Made by a program: the position numbers and the translations under genes. From Verrucomicrobiota bacterium (GTDB lineage Bacteria > Verrucomicrobiota > Verrucomicrobiia > Limisphaerales > SXTU01), in the NCBI GenBank assembly GCA_016871445.1, contig VHDH01000020.1, positions 1-39,252 on the forward strand: a stretch of DNA of 39,252 nucleotides, read 5' to 3'. A model generated the notes under the pieces. That model was not told the origin of the DNA, did not search any database, and saw only the letters and a program-made list of their open reading frames with translations. Within the stretch, counting starts at the first letter, position 1; each line of letters starts with the position of its first letter. Shown one piece after another: positions 15,028-22,884 of the stretch.

Positions 15028-16917
15028 ATGAAACCTGTTTCCCTTCCGTTGGGTTGTGCCGCGGTGCTTATCAAGCTGCTGCTGACGAACGCGCCCACGC
15101 ACGCCGCCGAGCCATTTTGGTTCAACACCCTCGTCGCGCACTGGACGGACTACGGCACGCCGGAATATCTGGACTTTATCAGCGAGGCGAAGCCGCAGGT
15201 GGCCCAGGTCGGCTTCTACGGCGTCACGTTTTACAGCGTCGCGCATACAAAGTTTGGCAAGGGTTACCCGGCGCACTTTCCCGTCGAGGGCACGCGCGAA
15301 TGCGGCGATTTTTTCCGCAAGCTTAACTCCGAAGTCCACGCGCGCGGCTCGCGGGTCATTGGGCATTTTAACACTACCTTCATCCTCGGCGACCCCGAGA
15401 AACGCGCGGGCTTCTTCGACTGGTATCACAACGGCTGGGACACGAAGACTTTCGGTCCGAAGCCCACGTCTGACCCCACGGAGATGCTTTCCGTGGATGC
15501 CGCCGGCAAGCTCATCACCACTTCGAGCTACAAAATCGGCGGCTGGCCCGAGTATCACGGCTGCCTCAACAATCCGCTCTGGCGCGCGTGCCTCAAGCCG
15601 ATGGTCGCCGACGCCATCGCGCGCGGCGTGGACGGCCTCATCGCGAACTACTACTACCGCCGCGACTGCATGTGCCGGCATTGCGTGGGCGGCTTTCGCG
15701 CGTGGCTCGGCACGAATTACACGGCGGCGCAACTCAAGGAGCAGTTTGCCATCACGGACTTAAAGGCGCACCAGTTCACCGAAATTCCCTCGTGGCACAA
15801 CCCAAAGGAAACTTCGCCTTATAAGCTCGCTGCGCTCAAGTGGACGCAGATTGCGCTGAAGGCCGCGTTCGACGACGTGTTCATCACGCATGGGCGCAGG
15901 CTCAAGCCAGACTTGCTGGTCGCGCAGTGGAACCACCTCGGCGGATTCAACCAAATTAACGGCGACGAGCGCTGCCTGCTGCCGGCTGACCTCTGGGGTC
16001 GCGAGGAAAATTATCTTTGGTATTCGACGGGCAATGCTGCGTCGCAGACGGACTTGGCCAACGGCGACCTCGGCGATGGCACGCTGCAACTTCGCTTCAT
16101 CCGCGGTGCGTTTGGGCCCAAGCCATTCCTGCTCGGCAAATACGAACAGACGCGCACGCGCGCAACCATTGCTGAGGGCATCGCGAACGGCGGCGCGGGG
16201 CTGGGCTTTTACGCGACCTACAAGAACCCGGCGGGCCGCGAGGCGATGACGACATACTTTGGCTTCGCGGCGAAGCACCGGGATCTCTACACCGGCGCGC
16301 AACCGGCGGCAGAGCTGCTCCTGCTTTACCCGCGCAACGCCGTGCATCGCGGTGACGTGGAGCCGGTGGCGCGCTTCAAGGCCATCGGCAAGCAGCTCGT
16401 ACGCGAGGGCTACGCCTTCGACATCGTGCCCGATGACATCGTCACCGAGGCGCAGAAGAACAGTCACCGCATGGTGGTGCAAACCGATGCCAGTAGTAAT
16501 CGCGCGAGTGGCGGCCAGTGGCTTTCCGTTCCCACCTTGCCTGCGGACGACCAGGTGTCCAAGTGGCGCAAGGAACTCACTGCGGTCACTCGCCGCGAGG
16601 GAGCGCCCACGGTCGTTGCCTCCGTCCTCAGCCAGCCAAAGCGGCGCATTGTTCATCTCGTTAACTACAACCGGGAAGAGCCACCCAAGGCCCGCACCAT
16701 GGGCAGCGGACCGCACGAGGAAAAACCCCTCGCTGTCGAAGGCACCACCGTCCGGCTATCGCTCGCGCCGGGCGAACGCGTGAAGTCCATCCGCCTCCTC
16801 TCGCCCGATGCCGAAGTCAGCACCGGACCGGTCGGCTTGGTGCAGCGGGCGGGCGAGGCGGCTTTCACCGTGCCGCGCTTGTTGATTTACACTGTAGCGG
16901 TGGTGGAATTGGAGTAA
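15028..16917 (+). CDS. Secreted TIM-barrel glycosidase-like protein, uncharacterised
   Basis: This 629-residue exported protein has a signal peptide (ending near THAAE) and a probable TIM-barrel catalytic domain (about 30-420). Segments FWFNTLVAHW, GFYGVTFYS, HGCLNNPLWRACL and VDGLIANYYYRRDCMCRHC resemble hypothetical glycoside hydrolase (GHL/GH42-like) families. In these a short CxCxxC cluster (here Cys214, Cys216, Cys219) precedes a FRAWL helix. The C-terminal ~130 residues look like a beta-sandwich (VKSIRLLSPD and PRLLIYTVAVVEL). The catalytic acid and nucleophile cannot be assigned with confidence, so activity and substrate are open. It is divergent from the pseudopilin, and no transporter or regulator accompanies it. 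Confidence 0.7.
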   Translation: MKPVSLPLGCAAVLIKLLLTNAPTHAAEPFWFNTLVAHWTDYGTPEYLDFISEAKPQVAQVGFYGVTFYSVAHTKFGKGYPAHFPVEGTRECGDFFRKLNSEVHARGSRVIGHFNTTFILGDPEKRAGFFDWYHNGWDTKTFGPKPTSDPTEMLSVDAAGKLITTSSYKIGGWPEYHGCLNNPLWRACLKPMVADAIARGVDGLIANYYYRRDCMCRHCVGGFRAWLGTNYTAAQLKEQFAITDLKAHQFTEIPSWHNPKETSPYKLAALKWTQIALKAAFDDVFITHGRRLKPDLLVAQWNHLGGFNQINGDERCLLPADLWGREENYLWYSTGNAASQTDLANGDLGDGTLQLRFIRGAFGPKPFLLGKYEQTRTRATIAEGIANGGAGLGFYATYKNPAGREAMTTYFGFAAKHRDLYTGAQPAAELLLLYPRNAVHRGDVEPVARFKAIGKQLVREGYAFDIVPDDIVTEAQKNSHRMVVQTDASSNRASGGQWLSVPTLPADDQVSKWRKELTAVTRREGAPTVVASVLSQPKRRIVHLVNYNREEPPKARTMGSGPHEEKPLAVEGTTVRLSLAPGERVKSIRLLSPDAEVSTGPVGLVQRAGEAAFTVPRLLIYTVAVVELE

Positions 16918-17027
16918 CGACGGTTTGACGGCGCGCGAGACGCCGCTAGTTGGTGGTCACAGGTTGGTGACTCACTGAACCTGAACTATTGCTTGACGCG
17001 CCATGAGCTTCCGCCTTGCATACGGTC

Positions 17028-17492
17028 ATGAAGAAGATGCTTTTTGGACTCCTCGGCACGGTGTTGCTGGTGGTGGGCGGTGCCGGCTGCATTACCACCG
17101 TGGACGGTCGTCATTCGGCGGGCGTGCCTTTCCGTAAGGACCGCATCGTAAGTCGCTACCAGCTCTCCACCGAGCAAGTCTTCGTCGCGGCCAAGGAAGT
17201 CCTCGCAGCTGAAAAGGGCGGATTGGGCGTGCTTCAATCCGAAAACCGCGTCAACAACTCTCTGGTAGCCAAGGTCAACAACCGCTTTGTCTATGTGAAA
17301 GTTGGCGAGATCGAGCCAACCATCACTGAGATCATCACCCAAGTCCGCACCGACGCAGGCTGGACTGACATCGACTTGGCCGCGGAGATTGACAAGCAAA
17401 TCGCCCTGCGGCTTCAAAGCGCGCAGGGTGGATCGGTAGGCGGCTCTACGACTGCCCCCGTCACCACGCCGGCGCCTCCGGCTACCCGCTAA
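17028..17492 (+). CDS. Small lipoprotein, DUF3568-like
   Basis: This is a predicted 154-residue membrane-anchored lipoprotein. Positively charged MKKM is followed by a hydrophobic stretch and the lipobox GGAGC at about residue 22, so a mature N-terminal lipidated cysteine is expected. The body (YQLSTEQVFVAAKEVL, VYVKVGEIEPTITEIITQVRT, DIDLAAEIDKQIALRL) resembles DUF3568-type lipoproteins of unknown function. The tail is Thr/Pro-rich. The ATG at 17028 is chosen because an upstream TTG at 17016 adds only four residues. TTGACG at 16993-16998 is a possible -35, but no good -10 was seen. A strong terminator follows at 17517. Confidence 0.78.
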   Translation: MKKMLFGLLGTVLLVVGGAGCITTVDGRHSAGVPFRKDRIVSRYQLSTEQVFVAAKEVLAAEKGGLGVLQSENRVNNSLVAKVNNRFVYVKVGEIEPTITEIITQVRTDAGWTDIDLAAEIDKQIALRLQSAQGGSVGGSTTAPVTTPAPPATR

Positions 17493-17503
17493 TCGGGGTC
17501 AAT

Positions 17504-18676
17504 TCACACTTCAGATAAGCCGGGCTGCTCGCCCGGCTTTTTCTTTTCGGACTTGCTGGCTGGCTGGAGGTAGAGCATCGCGCGGGCGGCCCGCTCGGCG
17601 AAGGCGCTGTTAGGATACAGCTCCTGGATGCGCCGGAGCGTCGCGCGCCCGGCCTCGACGTCGTTGAAGAACTTCACCTGCCAGTCCGCCTTCTGGTGCA
17701 GCCAGCGCACGACCTCGAGCTTGGGCTGGCCGGGCGTGGAGATGAGGATCTCCAGCTCCTGCAGGCCGCGGTCGAAGAACTCGAATTCCTCGACGTAGAG
17801 CCGCGCGAGTTCCTCGCGCGCCAGCCAGTCGTTCGCGTTCCGCGCCAGCCGGTCACGCAACCGGCGCTCCTCGGCGTTGATGTCGGGCTTCGCGGGCGCG
17901 ACGTGCCTGTGGCGCTTGAGGCCCAGCTTGCGCTCGAACTCGGGGATGGCGATGGGCTGGCGATTGTCCTCGCGCTCGAGCATCTCCTGCGAGGTGAAGT
18001 TGGCCAGTCGTTGCCCAGCGTGTAGCGCCGCGTCCGTGCCCGGCAATAGGGCCACGATGCGCTCGACGCATTGCCGCGCGGCCTCGGAGTTGCGCGCGAT
18101 TTTCAGGTGCCAGTCGGCGGCAGTGTTCAGCGCGTAGGCCGTCTGGCTGGGCTTCAAGCCCGGCAGTTGCAACGTATCTTCGATGACCGCGAGCGCACCG
18201 GCCAGATCCTCAGAATGCTCCGCTAGCAGCGCGGCCAACCGCATCCGGCCGTCGTAGTCCTGCGGGAACTTTTCCAGTTCTGCGCGCACGGCAGCGATGG
18301 CCCCGGGAATGTCGCCCGCCATGCGGCGCGCTTCGGCGTGCGCGTAATACGGCTTAGGCTCGAGCGGCGCGTTATTCTCGTAAAAGCTGCCGAAAAACCC
18401 GGTGAAAACACCTACCAGCTCTTCCCGCCAGATCAGGCCCATCGCGAGCGCTGAGACCATGCCAGCTCCCAAACCCACAATCGCCATCAGGAGGCCACCC
18501 TCCCGAAACCACGCCACACCATAGCGGAAGAAAATCCATCCGATGACCGCGCTGGCCACGCATTTAACGATGAAACCAACGCCGCCCTGCTCGTCCTCAC
18601 GCAGCCGCCACCAGATGAACCACCCCAGCGCGGCGGGGCCCACGATCCATTCCAAGACTTTGAGCAGCACATCCAT
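17504..18676 (-). CDS. TPR-repeat protein with N-terminal membrane segments
   Basis: This 390-residue protein has about three hydrophobic helices in its first ~100 residues (LEWIVGPAALGWFIWW, IVKCVASAVIGWIFF, LLMAIVGLGAGMVSALAMGL). A soluble helical-repeat domain follows, with TPR-like spacing (AEARRMAGDIPGAIAAVRAEL, AYALNTAADWHLKIARNSEAA and others). The cytoplasmic or periplasmic orientation is not determined. No enzymatic motif is visible, so it is likely a scaffold. The ATG at 18676 is preferred; 25 upstream codons are open but charged. Its last codons (KKKPGEQPGL) are encoded by the terminator hairpin of the opposing lipoprotein gene. Confidence 0.78.
   Translation of the reverse strand: MDVLLKVLEWIVGPAALGWFIWWRLREDEQGGVGFIVKCVASAVIGWIFFRYGVAWFREGGLLMAIVGLGAGMVSALAMGLIWREELVGVFTGFFGSFYENNAPLEPKPYYAHAEARRMAGDIPGAIAAVRAELEKFPQDYDGRMRLAALLAEHSEDLAGALAVIEDTLQLPGLKPSQTAYALNTAADWHLKIARNSEAARQCVERIVALLPGTDAALHAGQRLANFTSQEMLEREDNRQPIAIPEFERKLGLKRHRHVAPAKPDINAEERRLRDRLARNANDWLAREELARLYVEEFEFFDRGLQELEILISTPGQPKLEVVRWLHQKADWQVKFFNDVEAGRATLRRIQELYPNSAFAERAARAMLYLQPASKSEKKKPGEQPGLSEV
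17517..17547 (+). terminator. Rho-independent terminator inside the opposing gene's 3' coding end
   Basis: A perfect 9-bp stem AAGCCGGGC (17517-17525) / GCCCGGCTT (17531-17539) with loop TGCTC runs directly into a T-rich tract (TTTTTCTTTT). It lies 25 bp after the stop of the DUF3568-like lipoprotein gene and fits an intrinsic terminator for it. The whole structure lies within the C-terminal codons of the convergent TPR gene. Confidence 0.88.
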
Positions 18677-18793
18677 TGCGGCGGAGCCGGCAGCGAGTTT
18701 GCTCTGGACCGCGCCATTGTCAAAGCGACCTTTCATCCGGATGTGGCGCACGAAGGAATTGCGGACTGCGCGGGCACGCGGCAGACTCGCGGC

Positions 18794-19684
18794 ATGAAAT
18801 TGTTCCGACGTCTTGCCGCGCCCTTGTTTGTCCTGGCTTTAGCCACGTCCGCCCATGCCGCCGCCATCAAGGCGCTAATTGTGGACGGCCAGAACAACCA
18901 CGACTGGAAGGGCACCACGCCTGGCTTGAAGAAGTACCTCGAAGACACCGGCCTCTTTACCGTGGACGTGGCCACCACGCCGGGCAACAAGGACGACATG
19001 CCCACCTTCAAGCCCGACTTTAAAAAATACCGGCTCGTCGTCTCCAACTACAATGGCCAAGACTGGCCGAAGGAAACGCAAGCGGCGTTCGAGGAGTTTG
19101 TGCGTGCAGGCGGCGGCTTCATCAGCGTCCACGCGGCGAACAACTCGTTCCCAAGCTGGGCGGCCTATAATCAAATGATCGGCCTAGGCGGCTGGAACGG
19201 GCGCAGCGAAAAGTCCGGCCCGTATGTTTATTGGGAAGAAAAGGCGGCGAAAGTTGTCAAAGACCTTGCGCCTGGCCGCGGCGGCAGTCACGGCCCGCAA
19301 CACGCCTTCGCCGTCGAAACCCGCGAACCACAGCATCCCATCATGGCTGGCTTGCCCGCGAAGTGGATGCACGCGCAGGATGAACTCTACGACCGCCTGC
19401 GTGGCCCGGCAGAGAATCTCACCGTACTCGCCACTTCCTTCGCGCCGAAGGACAAGGGCGGCACCGACCGCCACGAGCCCATGCTCATGACCATTGGGTT
19501 CGGCCAAGGCCGCGTGTTTCACACTGCAATGGGCCACGCGGGCGGCGGCAAACGCGTTGCCCAGCAATGCGTCGGCTTCATCGTCACCTTCCAACGCGGC
19601 GCGGAATGGGCGGCCACCGGCAAGGTCACTCAGAAAATTCCGGCGGACTTCCCGACCGCCGACCAGATTCGCCTTCGCGAGTGA
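18794..19684 (+). CDS. Secreted ThuA-domain protein
   Basis: This 296-residue exported protein has a signal peptide (MKLFRRLAAPLFVLALATSAHA) and a ThuA-like class I glutamine-amidotransferase fold. Visible segments include IKALIVDGQNNHDWKGTT, YRLVVSNYNGQDWP, GGGFISVHAANNSF, HPIMAGLPAKW, ELYDRL and GQGRVFHTAMGH. ThuA was first linked to trehalose utilisation, and secreted versions are abundant in Verrucomicrobiota and Planctomycetota near sugar-oxidoreductase genes; their reaction is unknown. The ATG at 18794 is fixed by the signal peptide. The stop overlaps the GTG of the next gene as GTGA. Confidence 0.9.
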   Translation: MKLFRRLAAPLFVLALATSAHAAAIKALIVDGQNNHDWKGTTPGLKKYLEDTGLFTVDVATTPGNKDDMPTFKPDFKKYRLVVSNYNGQDWPKETQAAFEEFVRAGGGFISVHAANNSFPSWAAYNQMIGLGGWNGRSEKSGPYVYWEEKAAKVVKDLAPGRGGSHGPQHAFAVETREPQHPIMAGLPAKWMHAQDELYDRLRGPAENLTVLATSFAPKDKGGTDRHEPMLMTIGFGQGRVFHTAMGHAGGGKRVAQQCVGFIVTFQRGAEWAATGKVTQKIPADFPTADQIRLRE

Positions 19685-20205
19685 ACGTCCTCGCCGATCT
19701 TGAACCGCCCGACAGCCACTTGGTTCGCGCGGCGGAAGGCTGGGTGGAACTCGGCTTGCCCGGCGAGGCCGAGGCGGAATTGGCTGGCGTGGCTCCCGAG
19801 ACACGGGCGCACCCAAAGTTCCTGCATGTGACTTGGGCCGTCCACGCGGGGCGGAGGGAATGGTCGCTCGCTCACGCGGTGGCCGAAGTCATTATCCAGA
19901 CGGCACCCGATGATGTGACCGGCTGGGTTCACCGCGCTTACGCCGCACGCCGCATGGAGGGCGGCGGCCTGCACAGGGCGTGGGATGCCTTGCGCCCAGC
20001 GGCGGAGCAGTTTCCCACCGAAACTATCGTGCCCTACAACCTCGCGTGCTATGCCTGCCAGATGGGTAACCTCGATGCTGCGCGGCAATGGTTGGGCCGC
20101 GCTAAAGTCGTCGCGCAGAAGCACGGGGGTACGGAGTCGTTTACGCAGATGGCCCTTGCCGACCCCGACTTGGCGCCGCTGCGCGGGGAGGTCATGGCGT
20201 GGTGA
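19681..20205 (+). CDS. Small TPR-like protein coupled to the ThuA gene
   Basis: This is a 174-residue predicted cytoplasmic protein made of helix pairs of tetratricopeptide type (AAEGWVELGLPGEAEAELAGV, WSLAHAVAEVIIQTAPDDVTGWVHRAYAARRM, VPYNLACYACQMGNLDAARQWLGRA). No signal peptide or catalytic motif is seen. The start is the GTG at 19681, which overlaps the ThuA stop by four bases and implies translational coupling. The frame is open further upstream, but that part is antisense-like coding inside the ThuA gene. The final repeat (FTQMALADPDLAPLRGEV) is a common terminal motif in small TPR proteins of this phylum. Its function is unknown, presumably protein interaction. Confidence 0.8.
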   Translation: MNVLADLEPPDSHLVRAAEGWVELGLPGEAEAELAGVAPETRAHPKFLHVTWAVHAGRREWSLAHAVAEVIIQTAPDDVTGWVHRAYAARRMEGGGLHRAWDALRPAAEQFPTETIVPYNLACYACQMGNLDAARQWLGRAKVVAQKHGGTESFTQMALADPDLAPLRGEVMAW

Positions 20206-20445
20206 AGGGCTGGTTGGGCAAGGCACGTCGTGTGGTCGCGCGACGGCGCGGCAGGCGCTTCGCTAGATTTTTCCCGGTCCAATGCGCCCCAGCGCGTTAG
20301 CTGACGTGGTGCGGCCACCGGCAAAACCGTTGACGCCCGTTTTGTATTGCCAGCACTATACGGGTGGCGTTTCGGCTAAAGAAATCCAATGCCTGAAGTT
20401 TGTCCGATGCGCCGTCTGAACGCGGTTTTGACCTGACACTGGACC
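20206..20445. other. Intergenic region upstream of apgM
   Basis: These 240 bases hold no convincing gene. A 10-bp palindrome GTCGCGCGAC lies at 20235-20244. A -35-like TTGACG occurs at 20330-20335 with CACTAT 18 bp further, a weak candidate for the apgM promoter. No terminator with a T-run was seen after the TPR gene. Confidence 0.4.
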
Positions 20446-21672
20446 ATGAGACTCGACGACATCTACGCCTCGCTGACTATCAAGACTGGCGCCAAGCTTG
20501 CGCTCATCGTGCTCGACGGCTTGGGCGACATCGCCACGGCCGCCACCGGCAACATGACGCCGCTGGAGGCCGCCACCACGCCGAACCTTGACGTGCTCGT
20601 GCGCTCCGGCTGCGCGCAGGGCCGCATGATCCCCGTCGCGCCTGGCATTACCCCCGGCAGCGGCCCTGGCCATCTCGGATTGTTCGGCTATGACCCGCTG
20701 GAATTTGAGGTCGGTCGCGGCGTGATCGAGGCGCTTGGGCTAGGTATGGAATTAAAAGCTGGCGATGTCGCAGCGCGCGCAAACTTTTGCACGCTCGACA
20801 AGAAAGGCGTCGTCACTGATCGCCGCGCCGGCCGCATCGCCACGGAAGTTTGCGAGGAGCTGTGCACGCTGTTGGCAGAGAAGATTAATAAGCTGGGCGA
20901 CACGCAGGTCATCATCAAGGCCGGCAAGGAGCACCGCTTTGTGGTCATATTTCGTGGCCCGGGCCTAGAGGGTCCCATCAGTTCCACGGATCCGAACCGC
21001 GAGGGCTTAAAACTTGTCCAAGCCCGACCTGAGAATCCCAAGAATGCGAAGCAGAAGAAAACTGCCAGCCTGATTGCAGAGTTTTACAAGAAAGCCTTAC
21101 CCGTGCTCGCGGGCCATCCCAAGGCCAACGGATTTCTCATGCGCGGCATTGCCCACCAACCGGAAATTCCGCTCTTTGAAGAGCGCTACCACCTCAAGCC
21201 CGCCGCACTCGCGGTTTATCCAATGTACAAGGGTCTCGCGCAGCTTGTGGGCATGACGAAAGTCGAGGGGCCGCAGACCATCGTCGAGCAGTGCCAGCGG
21301 TACCTGGTGGAATACGACAATTACGACTTCTTTTTCCTCCACTACAAATATACCGACAAATATGGTGAAGACGGCAACTTTGAGGCGAAGAAGAAGGCCA
21401 TCGAAGACTTCGATGCCGCACTGCCCATTCTGTTGGAAAAAAAGCCTGACGTGCTCGTCATCACGGGAGACCACTCGACACCGTGCGCGATGAAGGGTCA
21501 CTCGTGGCACCCGCAGCCGGTGCTATTACACAGCGCGTGCAGTGGATCAGACAAACTTGATCGCTTCACCGAGACTGGAGCGAACGTGGGGTCTCTGGGT
21601 GTCTTCGAGGCCAAACATCTCATGCGCCTCATGCAGGCGAACGCGAAGATGTTCGATAAGTTCGGGGCGTGA
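20446..21672 (+). CDS. apgM: 2,3-bisphosphoglycerate-independent phosphoglycerate mutase (ApgM type)
   Basis: This enzyme interconverts 3- and 2-phosphoglycerate in glycolysis and gluconeogenesis in the cytoplasm. The 408 residues match the archaeal/bacterial ApgM family of the alkaline phosphatase superfamily. The first metal site is in ALIVLDGLGD. The serine region is PGSGPGHLGLFGYDP, followed by the signature FEVGRGVIEALGLG. A second metal site lies in FFFLHYKYTDKYGEDG and a third in ITGDHSTPCAMKGHSWHP. The length is normal and no key motif is missing. ATG start. The gene is monocistronic and convergent with the unknown gene at 21759. Confidence 0.95.
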   Translation: MRLDDIYASLTIKTGAKLALIVLDGLGDIATAATGNMTPLEAATTPNLDVLVRSGCAQGRMIPVAPGITPGSGPGHLGLFGYDPLEFEVGRGVIEALGLGMELKAGDVAARANFCTLDKKGVVTDRRAGRIATEVCEELCTLLAEKINKLGDTQVIIKAGKEHRFVVIFRGPGLEGPISSTDPNREGLKLVQARPENPKNAKQKKTASLIAEFYKKALPVLAGHPKANGFLMRGIAHQPEIPLFEERYHLKPAALAVYPMYKGLAQLVGMTKVEGPQTIVEQCQRYLVEYDNYDFFFLHYKYTDKYGEDGNFEAKKKAIEDFDAALPILLEKKPDVLVITGDHSTPCAMKGHSWHPQPVLLHSACSGSDKLDRFTETGANVGSLGVFEAKHLMRLMQANAKMFDKFGA

Positions 21673-21758
21673 CCGCGTGAGCCCTGAGGAGGTAGCGCGT
21701 CCAAACTGGCCAGCGAGCCAATCTGCGTGTGAATCCCAGCGGGACAAGCGTGTCTCGT

Positions 21759-22574
21759 TCACGCGGCTAGCACGCCCTTCAACCGGCCCAAGAATTCTAG
21801 CTCACGTTGCTTGCCAGAAATCATGGTGTTGTCCTGATGCCGCTGGTCGCGCCCGCCTCCATGCAGTTCTTGCACCCGCGCAGCAAAGAAGGGCTTGGGG
21901 CTTGCGGCGGCGGTGATCTCTTGTTTGAGAACTTCCTGCCAGTGCGGGATGCGCCCAAGCAAGTCAGGGGCGTCCTTGGGCTGGTAAGTTTCCATGAGTT
22001 TGAGGAGTGCCAGCAGGTCATCCCGCTGGTAAAAGTCCTCGCTCGTCGCGGCCAGCAGGTAGCGGAAAAGGATTTCGCGGCGCGGCTCTTTGTTCCACAC
22101 GATGCGGCGGGCTAGAGCCTTGAGCAGCGCGCGGTCACCCGGTGGGGGTAAAGAGTGCAGCAGTTTGCCCAGTGGATCGGGAATTACCACGTCAAGGTTC
22201 AGTCGAGTGACGAAGCGCTCGAGACTGACTTCGTGCAGTCGAATGGCGTGGGCGGTGCCGTCTTCGGTAAGGAGGCGAGTAACCGTGGGCCGGTCGGCCA
22301 TGCGGCGGATCAATTCGGGCCATGCGGCGGCTGGGAGCGTCTGGCGGTCCAGCAAATCGGAGAAGGCCGCTTGCTCAGTCAGCGTGGGGGTAAAAACGGG
22401 CGAGAACAGCAGGTCAATCTCGTAGTCTTCCAGTGTGCTAAGCCGGTCAGTGAAGAACGCGCCCAATTCATCGCGGCTCACGGAGTAGTGCGACGCAAGA
22501 TGATCCACCACTTGTTTGAGCAGCGCGCGCGGCCGTTCCAGTTCAGCGGCCACCGCGTCCACGAAGACTTGCAT
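21759..22574 (-). CDS. Conserved-looking protein of unknown function
   Basis: This 271-residue protein has no family that I recognise. It is predicted soluble and almost entirely helical, with Leu-rich amphipathic segments (PRALLKQVVDHLASHYSVSR, DLLALLKLMETYQPKDAPDL). It lacks a signal peptide, membrane segments or a clear nucleotide- or metal-binding motif. Helical-repeat (HEAT-like) packing is possible. The ATG at 22574 is chosen because the upstream 28 open codons (PPQRISTNSQ...) are low in coding character. Coding character is otherwise good, with no disruption. It diverges from rpmH across 310 bp. Confidence 0.65.
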   Translation of the reverse strand: MQVFVDAVAAELERPRALLKQVVDHLASHYSVSRDELGAFFTDRLSTLEDYEIDLLFSPVFTPTLTEQAAFSDLLDRQTLPAAAWPELIRRMADRPTVTRLLTEDGTAHAIRLHEVSLERFVTRLNLDVVIPDPLGKLLHSLPPPGDRALLKALARRIVWNKEPRREILFRYLLAATSEDFYQRDDLLALLKLMETYQPKDAPDLLGRIPHWQEVLKQEITAAASPKPFFAARVQELHGGGRDQRHQDNTMISGKQRELEFLGRLKGVLAA

Positions 22575-22737
22575 GGCGCGAAGTATGCGATGAGGCAAAG
22601 GCAATGCAACCGGGAAGCCCGCCGCCTGGGAATTTGTGGATATGCGCTGCGGCGGCAATCATTTAGTCTGCGGCTGGCAGAACTAATCTGGGTGGAGGTT
22701 TTGGGCTAGCAGCCATAGCGCAGTGATGCGGTTGGAT

Positions 22738-22753
22738 CGAGAGCCAGCTCTCG
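22738..22753. promoter_or_regulatory. Perfect 16-bp inverted repeat upstream of the rpmH promoter
   Basis: CGAGAGC, CA, GCTCTCG form a perfect inverted repeat 30 bp upstream of the TTGACA box. As RNA it would be a 6-bp stem with a CCAG loop. The position suits an operator or upstream activator site; no T-run follows, so a terminator is less likely. Chance occurrence is possible. Confidence 0.4.
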
Positions 22754-22783
22754 CTTAGATAGCGCCTTATGTGGCTGTGGCGC

Positions 22784-22811
22784 TTGACACCCCCCCTCCC
22801 TCCGCTAACCT
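22784..22811 (+). promoter_or_regulatory. Sigma70-like promoter for the rpmH operon
   Basis: A perfect -35 box TTGACA (22784-22789) is separated by 16 bp of pyrimidine-rich sequence from TAACCT (22806-22811), a weak -10 fitting the pattern TAnnnT. Transcription would start near 22818, giving a leader of about 67 nt before the rpmH ATG. The -10 is only 3/6 to consensus, so the call rests mainly on the -35 and the position. Confidence 0.55.
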
Positions 22812-22822
22812 CCGCCCTCCGC

Positions 22823-22867
22823 TCCAGGCGGAAAACCGCGCGGTGCGCCGCGTCTGGAATCTTTTTT
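22823..22867 (+). promoter_or_regulatory. Candidate rpmH leader RNA / attenuator (three-way junction plus T6)
   Basis: An outer stem TCCAG (22823-22827)/CTGGA (22854-22858) encloses two adjacent perfect tetraloop hairpins, GCGG-AAAA-CCGC (22828-22839) and GCGG-TGCG-CCGC (22840-22851). Three bases later come six T (22862-22867), and rpmH begins at 22885. The first GCGG can instead pair with the second CCGC, giving a single longer stem, so two mutually exclusive folds exist. This resembles an attenuator or an autogenous ribosomal-protein leader. No known L34 leader motif was recognised, and the regulation is inferred. Confidence 0.45.
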
Positions 22868-22884
22868 GAAGCCAAATTTAGCCT

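Larger units (their letters stand above)
22575..22884. other. 310-bp regulatory region between divergent genes, upstream of rpmH
   Basis: This is the only gene-free stretch over 300 bp. It contains, in order, a DnaA-box-like TGTGGATAT (22635-22643, one mismatch to TGTGGATAA), a 16-bp palindrome at 22738-22753, a sigma70-like promoter at 22784-22811, three CCTCCG repeats, and a structured GC-rich leader with a T-run just before rpmH. A single DnaA-like box with no dnaA or dnaN nearby does not make an origin. Confidence 0.6.

Noticed and set aside
15760-16716. Minus-strand frame of 318 codons within the glycosidase-like gene
   Set aside because: It is contained entirely in a 629-codon gene with a signal peptide on the opposite strand, and no independent evidence supports it.
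16929-16945. 5-bp GC hairpin CGGCG/CGCCG after the glycosidase-like gene
   Set aside because: No T-tract follows, and short GC stems are expected by chance at this base composition.
22575-22884. Possible replication origin next to rpmH
   Set aside because: Only one DnaA-box-like 9-mer was found, with no AT-rich unwinding region and no dnaA, dnaN or gyrB nearby.
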